From assembly GCF_000711825.1 (NCBI RefSeq), contig NZ_JONJ01000001.1:62001-126000 (forward strand): a stretch of DNA of 64,000 nt, written 5' to 3'. Positions within the stretch are counted from its first letter, which is position 1, and the number at the start of each line of letters is the position of its first letter. A model generated the notes under the pieces. It made no database searches. It was not told the origin of the DNA and saw only the letters and a program-made list of their open reading frames with translations. Both the position numbers and the translations under genes were made by a program. This DNA is from [Clostridium] aminophilum DSM 10710. GTDB lineage: Bacteria > Bacillota > Clostridia > Lachnospirales > Lachnospiraceae. Shown here piece by piece: positions 1-6,768 of this stretch.

Positions 1-2216
1 GGGGATACGCCGTCTGCAAGCGGTGTGGTTGCGAGACGTCCGTCCGGAAGCGCTGCTACGTCCTTACCGAAGAGAACGTTTGCGGATACCGGATAGCATC
101 CTGCCTGGAACTGACCGCCGCGCGGGTTGGTGTATTTCTCTACTTCCGCACTGTAGATGCGGGCTACTCTTGCGGATACATAGTCAACCGCGTCGATATC
201 GTTGCCGTACCAATCGGTCTTCTCCATGATTCGCTTGATATCCATGTAGCTGTCACAGCCGCCGGATGCCGGGATGCTGCGGTTCACTTCATTCGTTACC
301 GCCGCGAGATCCACGGAACCGCTGCTGGTCAGGATCTTCTTGACGATCTCGTAAACCTTCTGCTCATCGGTTGCCGCAGAAGTTGTGCCGCCGCAGCCGC
401 AGCTGTGCTGGGATTCGAAACGCTTCTCTGCCTGTGTGCAGCTGTCTACCGGATAACCGAAGTTGTGATCCAGCGCTTCCTTCAGCTGAGCCGGAGTGAT
501 CTCCTTATTCTCAAATACATGCTTCTGCATCGCGTAAACCGAATCGCCGACATCGACAACGCCGAATGCCTGCGGGCCGGTGAAGTTGTAGATCGCGCCG
601 CCTTCTTCCACGGTCTTGCCGCGTCCGATACAGTCGTCCACCAGAGCGGACAGGAACGGAAGCTGATCTCTCTCCATGTGTGCCAGATCGACGGCATTGT
701 CCGCCTCAACGAGGTGATATACAAAGTAGTGCATCTGCTTCTCGAATGCGGTGAAGAAGTCTTCCGCGCTCTTCCACTCGCTCATCTCGCCGGTTACCGG
801 GCCGAGCTGCTTTGTGCCGACACGGCCGTTGTTCATGGTGATCTCCATGACCTTCGCCACATTGAAGAATGCTGCATCGTGCCAGCCTTCCGTCTTGTGC
901 GGGCACTGCGGCTCTACGCAGCCGATGATGCAGTAGTTTCTCGCATCCTCCAGCTTAACGCCGCGGTTGACAAGTGCCGGGATGATAACTTCATCGTTGT
1001 ACATCGCCGGAACGCCGAGTCCGAGTCTTGCAAGCTCGCATGCACGGTACAGGAACTCCTGCGGAGAGTTCTCGTGAACACGGATCGAGAAGGACGGAGC
1101 CGGAAGGCGTACATGTGCGCAGGCCTCCATTGCCATGTAGGAAATCTCATTGGTAATGTCGCGGCCCTTTTCATCCTGTCCGCCAACACCGAGGTTCTGG
1201 AAGATCGCATATCCTGCGAATGCCTGATCGGAGATCGCATCTCTGGTCTTATTCAGATCGTTCAGTTTTACCCAGATGCAGTCGATCAGCTCCTGAGCGA
1301 ACTCTCTGGAGATGGATGTATCGTTCTTCAGGAACGGATACATATAGGTATCGAAACGTCCCGGGGAAATGGAGTGGCCGGAAGATTCGATCTGGAGCAT
1401 CAGCTGTACAAACCAGAAGGCCTGGCATGCCTCATAGAAGTTGGTTGCGCCGTTCTCCGGAACGCGGTCGCAGTTCTCGGCAATCTTCAGAAGTTCTGCC
1501 TTTCTGACCGGATTGAGCGATGTCATCGCCATCTCTCTTGCCTTATCCGCATAGCGGTGCGCAAACTTGATCGCTGCGGTATACGTGATAATGACTGCAT
1601 TGTAGAACTGCTGCTTCTTCATGTAGGACGGATCCATTTTGTCCATCTTCTCCATGGCTTCCACAACCTCAGCGATGACGCCGCGGAATCCCTTGTTCAG
1701 GATCTTTCCGTAGTCTACGCAGACATGTCCTACACCGCCGTAGTAATAGTTTCCTACGGTGAATACGCCGTTTGCCTGGCACTCCTTGGTCTCATCGGAC
1801 ATATAGGAAGTTGCCAGATCGCTGACGGTCTTGCCCGGCCAGTACTGGAATGCCTCATGGAGCTTCGCCGCAACATCCTTCGGGATCTTGAACGGGTCTG
1901 CCATTCTGGTCTCCATGGTGTCGAACTCCGCCTCTACCCAGTCGTAGGAATACTCCGGAGAGATCTGGCAGGAACGCGGATGAACGGTGAGTGAGCCGAC
2001 GATCAGCTCGTCATCACGGATGGTGACCGGGAGCTGTGTGAACAGCTTCTCCACTACCTTTGCACGGCGCATAACATTCGGGAGACCTTCCGTCTCTTTG
2101 TACGCTTCCGTTGTCAGTACGGCTCTTTCCGCTTCCACTTCCGGAAATGCGTTGACGATGACATTGGCCAGTCGTTTGATTCTGTCAGTCGGTTCGGTAA
2201 AACCTTTTGCAATCAT
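1..2216 (-). CDS. Glycyl radical enzyme, glycerol/1,2-diol dehydratase-like (3' end cut by window edge)
   Basis: Probable B12-independent dehydratase acting on a small diol such as glycerol or propane-1,2-diol. Only the first 738 codons are present, so the C-terminal glycyl-radical Gly loop lies outside the window. The start is an ATG at 2216 preceded by an AGGAGG site. The N-terminus (MIAKGFTEPTDRI) and the GCVEPQ motif resemble the Clostridium butyricum glycerol dehydratase DhaB1 as I remember it. The thiyl Cys and acid/base Glu fall at residues 433 and 435, the numbering I recall for DhaB1. A roughly 70-residue Cys-containing insert (about 600-668, with HSCGCGG near 604-610) precedes the conserved NPRGG and PDGR segments and is absent from DhaB1. 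It lies 79 bp downstream of a MIP-family channel gene, which fits substrate entry followed by dehydration. The activating enzyme is not visible. Other GCVE-type dehydratases or lyases cannot be excluded. Confidence 0.82.
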   Translation of the reverse strand, partial: MIAKGFTEPTDRIKRLANVIVNAFPEVEAERAVLTTEAYKETEGLPNVMRRAKVVEKLFTQLPVTIRDDELIVGSLTVHPRSCQISPEYSYDWVEAEFDTMETRMADPFKIPKDVAAKLHEAFQYWPGKTVSDLATSYMSDETKECQANGVFTVGNYYYGGVGHVCVDYGKILNKGFRGVIAEVVEAMEKMDKMDPSYMKKQQFYNAVIITYTAAIKFAHRYADKAREMAMTSLNPVRKAELLKIAENCDRVPENGATNFYEACQAFWFVQLMLQIESSGHSISPGRFDTYMYPFLKNDTSISREFAQELIDCIWVKLNDLNKTRDAISDQAFAGYAIFQNLGVGGQDEKGRDITNEISYMAMEACAHVRLPAPSFSIRVHENSPQEFLYRACELARLGLGVPAMYNDEVIIPALVNRGVKLEDARNYCIIGCVEPQCPHKTEGWHDAAFFNVAKVMEITMNNGRVGTKQLGPVTGEMSEWKSAEDFFTAFEKQMHYFVYHLVEADNAVDLAHMERDQLPFLSALVDDCIGRGKTVEEGGAIYNFTGPQAFGVVDVGDSVYAMQKHVFENKEITPAQLKEALDHNFGYPVDSCTQAEKRFESQHSCGCGGTTSAATDEQKVYEIVKKILTSSGSVDLAAVTNEVNRSIPASGGCDSYMDIKRIMEKTDWYGNDIDAVDYVSARVARIYSAEVEKYTNPRGGQFQAGCYPVSANVLFGKDVAALPDGRLATTPLADGVS

Positions 2217-2295
2217 TTGTAAAAACCTCCTCTTTTATTTCCTGAATATCGTTTTACGGATATCATGACAAACTGTTTTTCGATGGGTTCCTCCG

Positions 2296-3024
2296 TCACG
2301 CAAGCGCCTTCGCGCAGGCATCGACAGCCATCACCGCCAGAACGCCGCCGGTTGTGCTTCCCAGAAGATTCACCACCAGCTGATAGGTCCAGTCGACCTT
2401 CTCGCCTTCCTTGCACGGAATCGGAAGAATCGCAAACCAGATGCTGCTGAACACCGAACGCATGGCGTTCATGGAAAAGCCGGTCAGGTTCAGTGTGTAG
2501 GACATGTAAGCGACTGCCGCAATGCCGATGGCACCGATCTGAAGCGCCGCCGTCTTTCCGTCCGTTGCCCGGACTCCGCCGAGCACCAGGAACAGGAATG
2601 TAAATGTCGCACACACTTCCTGAATGAAGTTCAACGGCATGTTCTTTTCCACCGGATATGCGGAGAAGATTCCGCGTTTGCTCATACCCGTGCTCGCCTT
2701 AAAGCTGTCGTAAAAGTTTACGACGGTAAGTGCGACCGCCGCGCCCGCTGCAAGAAATTCCATCAGCAGGAATTTTGCGGCCTCCTCCGCCGTAATTCCC
2801 CCGATCAGAAGCTGTCCCACAACCACACCCGGATTTAACAGGGCCGGTCCTCCGAGTACAACGGCCAGGCAGAGGCCAAAACCGACTGCCAGCGACCACG
2901 CGGTCGACAGCTCCACGTAATTCAGCTTGCTGACCTGTGTCTTCTTCAGGCAGATATTGCTCATGTAGGTGTATCCGCCCAGAAGAAAGATCAGACTTCC
3001 GACAAATTCTGATAAGTAAACCAT
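2296..3024 (-). CDS. MIP-family channel, glycerol-facilitator-like, with atypical NPA motifs
   Basis: A 242-residue membrane protein of aquaporin/glycerol-facilitator size with about six hydrophobic segments. The two half-helix signatures are recognisable but changed: LLNPGVVVG (NPG, residues 64-66) replaces the first NPA, and FSMNAMRS (N186-A-M-R189) replaces the second NPAR. The selectivity-filter arginine is kept. By family the protein would be a passive channel for water or small polyols in the plasma membrane. It precedes the glycyl-radical dehydratase on the same strand, which argues for glycerol or propanediol entry. Start ATG at 3024 has a GAAGGGGG ribosome site. A formate/nitrite channel was considered because of the pyruvate-formate-lyase-like neighbour, but the NPG and MNAMR motifs fit MIP better. 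Confidence 0.72.
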   Translation of the reverse strand: MVYLSEFVGSLIFLLGGYTYMSNICLKKTQVSKLNYVELSTAWSLAVGFGLCLAVVLGGPALLNPGVVVGQLLIGGITAEEAAKFLLMEFLAAGAAVALTVVNFYDSFKASTGMSKRGIFSAYPVEKNMPLNFIQEVCATFTFLFLVLGGVRATDGKTAALQIGAIGIAAVAYMSYTLNLTGFSMNAMRSVFSSIWFAILPIPCKEGEKVDWTYQLVVNLLGSTTGGVLAVMAVDACAKALA

Positions 3025-3362
3025 TTTCCCCCTTCTTTCACTTGCATCCGATCAATATGTTTCCCTTTTCGTTTGAGTCAAATCCCCCACAGCAGGCTAC
3101 CGGTATACCTCATCTGTCTTTCACTGTCCGCCCCCGGAGGGGGAGGGAATTTTTCTCTGCGGAGCGGTTTCCCCCATTGCCGATCCCGCGTCCGCTGTCC
3201 AGAGATAAATTAACAGATCTGACCATTCGAGGACAGACAGCGTACAGACCGAAAGTTGTAAATTCCTCACCTGGCATTTTTCCGGGTATTTGCCGTGTGA
3301 ACTTAATAATATTTTTTATATTTTTTGTTTTTACGGGTAGGTTTAGAAATGATTCAGACAAA
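3025..3362. other. Intergenic region upstream of the MIP/dehydratase operon
   Basis: About 340 bp without a convincing gene. On the minus strand a TTGACT hexamer near 3070-3075 is followed after 16-17 bp by a poor -10 (CATATT/ATATTG), a possible but weak promoter. An AT-rich patch at 3305-3340 is the other notable feature. No riboswitch recognised. Confidence 0.3.
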
Positions 3363-3397
3363 AGAAAAAATCCAAACCCGAAACGGATTTGGATTTT
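3363..3397 (-). terminator. Intrinsic terminator after the MATE gene
   Basis: Inverted repeat AAAATCCAAA (3367-3376) and TTTGGATTTT (3388-3397). On the minus strand it is followed by a TTTTTTCTTT tract, directly downstream of the MATE stop codon at 3420. Confidence 0.8.
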
Positions 3398-3419
3398 ACA
3401 TATCTGTTATATTCTTTTG

Positions 3420-4763
3420 TTAATAGTAGTGATATTTTGACCGGTAACGAACGATCATCCACCACGTCACCAAAAGGGTACCTGTCTCCACGGCGATCAC
3501 CACCGCCCAGAGCGACTGTCCGCCGAAGATCAGCGGTAGAATCAGAATCAGCGATACCTGCAGCACCACGGAACGGATCAGCGAGAGCAGTGCAGAGACC
3601 TTTCCGTTTCCGAGTGACGTAAAGAGAGCCGATCCGAGCACATTTAAGCCCATCATCACAAAGGACAGATCATAGATGCGCATACCGGAAACCGTGAGGG
3701 AATAGAGTTCCGGATCATACCCGACGAAAATCTTTGCAAGAAGACCGGCGAAGACTTCCGCCAGAATCGTCAGGATGACGCCCGCGGAGGCAATCAGCAC
3801 CAGACACCGCCGGAACAGATTCCGGAGTTCCTCCCGGTTATCCGCTCCATAGTGATAGCCGATGACCGGCGACACGCCCATGGCAAACCCGAAATAGATG
3901 CCGACAAAAACAAAATTAACATACATGATGACTCCGTAAGCTGCGACGCCATTGGTCCCCATGTATGTCAGAAGTTGTCTGTTCAGAAGCATGCCGACGA
4001 TCGAAGCGGATGCATTCGACAAAAATTCACTGGATCCGTTGGAACAGGTTTGAACAAGCGCCGACAGATTCCACCGCAGTCCGCCGAGACGAAGGACCGA
4101 CGAATTCGGAAACATAAAATATACCAGCGGAATCACGCCCCCGACCGTCTGGCTGATGACTGTCGCCCATGCCGCACCGGGAAGTCCCAGTCCGAGCACG
4201 CCGACCAGCAGGAAATCCAGAATGATATTCGTCACACCGGCCGCCACCGTAACCCGGAATCCCATTTTCGGCTTTTCCGCCGCAATCAGAAAACTCTGAA
4301 ACAAATGCTGCAGCATAAACGCCGTGTTGCCGACCATATTGATTCTTGCATACAGAATGCTGTACGGCCTCAGTTCTTCCGTCACGCCCAGGATCTCTGC
4401 CACCTGCGGCGTGATCACATATCCGATCACGGACGTCACAAGACCGATCGCGATCAGGACATAGGTGATCAGGGAAAATATCTCATTGGCCTCTTTTACT
4501 TTTTTCTGTCCCAGCTTCAGCGAGACCAGCGCGGTTCCGCCGGAACCGAACATGAATCCCACCGCCGCGAGAATCATCAGGAATGGCATCATGATATTCA
4601 GCGCGGCAAAGGGAATCGCTCCGGCATAGTTCGATACGAAATATCCGTCCACGATGCTGTAGATTGATGCAAAAATCATCGTCAGGATCGACGGTCCGGT
4701 AAACCGAAGGAGCCGTTTATAATCGAAATGATCCGACAGACGGATCGCTTCTCTCTGTGTCAT
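3420..4763 (-). CDS. MATE-family multidrug/toxin efflux transporter
   Basis: A 447-residue polytopic membrane protein with the two-fold MATE layout: an N-terminal LRFTGPSILTMIFASIYSIVDG segment read in two halves (LRFTGPSILT, YSIVDGYFV), a GSGGTALVS loop and the later GVSPVIGYHYG segment. It should export cationic drugs or metabolites using a Na+ or H+ gradient, most like the MepA/DinF branches. It starts 16 bp after the C_GCAxxG gene and is probably the last gene of the minus-strand run that begins with the ferredoxin at 6161. Substrate cannot be deduced. Confidence 0.9.
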   Translation of the reverse strand: MTQREAIRLSDHFDYKRLLRFTGPSILTMIFASIYSIVDGYFVSNYAGAIPFAALNIMMPFLMILAAVGFMFGSGGTALVSLKLGQKKVKEANEIFSLITYVLIAIGLVTSVIGYVITPQVAEILGVTEELRPYSILYARINMVGNTAFMLQHLFQSFLIAAEKPKMGFRVTVAAGVTNIILDFLLVGVLGLGLPGAAWATVISQTVGGVIPLVYFMFPNSSVLRLGGLRWNLSALVQTCSNGSSEFLSNASASIVGMLLNRQLLTYMGTNGVAAYGVIMYVNFVFVGIYFGFAMGVSPVIGYHYGADNREELRNLFRRCLVLIASAGVILTILAEVFAGLLAKIFVGYDPELYSLTVSGMRIYDLSFVMMGLNVLGSALFTSLGNGKVSALLSLIRSVVLQVSLILILPLIFGGQSLWAVVIAVETGTLLVTWWMIVRYRSKYHYY

Positions 4764-4779
4764 TGTTTCTCCTGCACTC

Positions 4780-5175
4780 TTACTCTGTAATCCCCATCTT
4801 CTCTCCGTAGATCATCACGGCGTTGCGGACGCAGTCCTCACAGCTGCACAACGGTTTTCCGTCCGTCATCGTCTTCAGATCGCCGCACTTCAGCGCGCCG
4901 CAGCGGCGTCCAAACTCTTCCTGGATCTGCTTTGTCATGCCGAGGGTTCCTCTTCCCTCCGTCTTCAGTCCGGTGATCATGCCCGCTCCGATGAGGGCGC
5001 CGCAGGTCGCCTGAAGATTTCCCATGCCGGCGCAGAATCCGGCCGTGAGCATTCTCAGCTGCTCCTCCGAAAGTTCCGTCTGGTCTGCCAGCACCGTGGC
5101 CACCGCCTGTGCACAGTTGCATCTTCCGCTCAGTTTTAACTCTACCGCTTTTTCCGCTCTTTCCTGTATTGTCAT
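4780..5175 (-). CDS. C_GCAxxG_C_C family redox protein
   Basis: A 131-residue soluble protein of the C-GCAxxG-C-C family. Conserved cysteines occur in CNCAQAV (about 20), GFCAGMG, ATCGALIGAGM, RCGALKCGDL and CSCEDCVRNA. The spacing matches small Clostridia proteins thought to bind a metal or act in thiol redox chemistry; no reaction is established. It is followed after 16 bp by a MATE pump and preceded by an Fe-S membrane protein and ferredoxin on the same strand, so it probably belongs to a redox-related operon controlled by the divergent HxlR regulator. The 5' leader (5176-5290) is strikingly purine-rich on the coding strand. Confidence 0.85.
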   Translation of the reverse strand: MTIQERAEKAVELKLSGRCNCAQAVATVLADQTELSEEQLRMLTAGFCAGMGNLQATCGALIGAGMITGLKTEGRGTLGMTKQIQEEFGRRCGALKCGDLKTMTDGKPLCSCEDCVRNAVMIYGEKMGITE

Positions 5176-5368
5176 TTCATTTCATCCTTTCCAGGCTTTC
5201 TTTTCCTGTTTGTTTATCTGTTTTCTTGTCTTGTTTTCCTGTTTTCTTTTTTGCTTTCTTTTCCTGTTTTCTTTTTTATTGTTATCCGTTTTCCGGATCA
5301 TAGCGGTTTACCGCGTTCCATGGAATTACTTAAGGCATCGTATTCCTATGCTTTTTCCGTTTCCGCCC

Positions 5369-5968
5369 TTATTCTGCGGGCCTCGTTTTATTTGCCTTCA
5401 GCCTGCAGATGCCCTGCGTCATGGTTCCCATCGGACAGAAGGAGCACCAGGTTCTCTCCTTATACAGCGCCATCACGATCAGACCGATGAGGGTGGACGT
5501 CAGCATCAGACTGTAGAAGCCGAATGCAAACTGTGCGGTCCAGACCGGAAGGACGCTTCCGTGATATGCCCACTCCCACGGAACCCGGAAGGTCCAGAAC
5601 AGCTTGATCGCCTTCTGCAGAGATCCCGCGCCCGCAAAGACCATGTATGTCTGGAACAGCATATTTCCGAACATTGTCAGGAAAAATACCAGAAAACCGT
5701 ACCGGAATCCGGTGGATGCCATCCAGCGCGGGGCGGCCTTCCCCCGGGAACATTTCAGTTTTCTTCCCAGCACCCAGAAGAGCTGTCCTCTTCCGCACAT
5801 GTGATTGCAGAACCATTTGTTGCCGCCGGCAACCGCAAAGATCAGCGGCAGGATAAAATCGATCATGCCGAGCCATGCAAACATAATATTGAAGAATCCG
5901 AGCGCAAAATACACGATGCTCCAGATCCACAGATAATCATACCAGTGTGTGTATTTCTTATTTGCCAT
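5369..5968 (-). CDS. NapH/polyferredoxin-like membrane 4Fe-4S protein
   Basis: A 199-residue protein with about five membrane segments and two cysteine clusters typical of the YccM/NapH/NosR C-terminal Fe-S domain: CNHMCGRGQLFW (about 54-65) and CSFCPMGTMTQG (about 176-187). These clusters should ligate 4Fe-4S centres at the cytoplasmic face and pass electrons between a quinol or flavin donor and partner proteins. It overlaps the upstream 2[4Fe-4S] ferredoxin gene by 11 bp, so the two are probably translated together and interact. No terminal oxidoreductase lies nearby, so the acceptor is unknown. Confidence 0.8.
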   Translation of the reverse strand: MANKKYTHWYDYLWIWSIVYFALGFFNIMFAWLGMIDFILPLIFAVAGGNKWFCNHMCGRGQLFWVLGRKLKCSRGKAAPRWMASTGFRYGFLVFFLTMFGNMLFQTYMVFAGAGSLQKAIKLFWTFRVPWEWAYHGSVLPVWTAQFAFGFYSLMLTSTLIGLIVMALYKERTWCSFCPMGTMTQGICRLKANKTRPAE

Positions 5969-6161
5969 CTGTGACCTCCATTACTTCCACTCGGATTGAT
6001 CCCGCCGGACAGGCCTTCTCACAGATGCCGCAGCCGACGCATTTCTTCAGGTCAACCGCCGCCCAGCAGCCGTTCTCAATCACAATTGCCTCCCTTGGAC
6101 ACTGCAGTGCGCAGACGCCGCAGGCAACGCATCGTTTCCGATCGTTTACAGCACGTTTCAT
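5958..6161 (-). CDS. Small 2[4Fe-4S] ferredoxin
   Basis: A 67-residue bacterial-type ferredoxin with two classical motifs, CVACGVCALQCP and CVGCGICEKACP. It should be a low-potential cytoplasmic electron carrier. It opens the minus-strand run to the membrane Fe-S protein (11 bp overlap) and is read from a strong promoter candidate at 6279-6306 that overlaps the promoter of the divergent HxlR gene. This makes HxlR its likely regulator. Confidence 0.92.
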   Translation of the reverse strand: MKRAVNDRKRCVACGVCALQCPREAIVIENGCWAAVDLKKCVGCGICEKACPAGSIRVEVMEVTDGK

Positions 6162-6254
6162 TTTCTACCTCATTTCTTAACCGATTCTTCCCGTTTTCTT
6201 TCCGTTTTCTTTCCCTCTTCTTACTCTTTGCCGCTCCGGAGCCATAATTTCAAC

Positions 6255-6306
6255 TTGCGATCTCCGGAAGGTACTACTATTATATGTGGTATAGAAAATA
6301 TATCAA
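6255..6306. promoter_or_regulatory. Overlapping divergent promoters between hxlR and the ferredoxin operon
   Basis: Plus strand: TTGCGA (6255-6260), 17 bp spacer, TATTAT (6278-6283) toward hxlR. Minus strand: TTGATA (6306-6301), 16 bp spacer, TATAAT (6284-6279) toward the ferredoxin. The two -10 elements lie on top of each other, so a single bound regulator could block both. Confidence 0.65.
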
Positions 6307-6380
6307 GCACCATTTTTATATTAATCTGGTACGGAAAATCTTACCGTCACTGCGGTTACAGAAAGGGACAGGATACCGAA

Positions 6381-6713
6381 ATGAAAAAAGAACCATTGTG
6401 CAGAGACATCGCCGGGGAAGGCTGCGGACTCAAGAAAGTGCTGGACCTTGTCGGCGGGAAATGGAAAATTCTGATCCTCTGTGTCATCGATTACAATGAA
6501 GTCGTTCGCTACGGCGAGCTCCGCCGCACAATCCATGGGATCACCAGCACCATGCTGTCGCACTCCTTAAAAGAACTGGAAGCGGACGGCCTGGTCTCCC
6601 GGATCCAGTATGACGAGATGCCGGTGCGTGTGGAATATCAGCTGACCCCAAACGCAAAAAGCCTCATCCCCATCCTTCTTCAGCTGAAGCGATGGGGTGA
6701 GGACAATCTTTGA
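6381..6713 (+). CDS. HxlR-family winged-helix regulator with N-terminal cysteines
   Basis: A 110-residue HxlR/MarR-like transcription factor with the family signature LDLVGGKWKILILCVI, then YGELRR.I.GIT and MLSHSLKELEADGLV (recognition helix), then the wing. Cysteines at positions 7 and 15 just before the first helix are where redox- or electrophile-sensing HxlR proteins (YodB, HypR) carry their sensor Cys. The start at 6381 was chosen over upstream in-frame codons because of the AGGGACAGGA ribosome site and because homologues begin here. It is divergent from the ferredoxin, membrane Fe-S, C_GCAxxG and MATE genes and probably controls them and itself. Confidence 0.88.
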   Translation: MKKEPLCRDIAGEGCGLKKVLDLVGGKWKILILCVIDYNEVVRYGELRRTIHGITSTMLSHSLKELEADGLVSRIQYDEMPVRVEYQLTPNAKSLIPILLQLKRWGEDNL

Positions 6714-6768
6714 TTCAGAAATTTCGATTGACAAAATGAGGCTTCGAGCGGACGGCCCGTCCGTTCTC

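Noticed and set aside
405-1994. Long open frame on the plus strand (529 codons)
   Set aside because: It is antisense to the glycyl-radical enzyme, whose motifs are unmistakable. Long antisense frames recur throughout the window because of the codon bias, for example at 24284-27244 and 52872-55736.
2296-3024. Formate/nitrite (FocA-like) channel
   Set aside because: Attractive beside a pyruvate-formate-lyase-family gene, but the NPG and MNAMR loops and six-helix spacing point to MIP.
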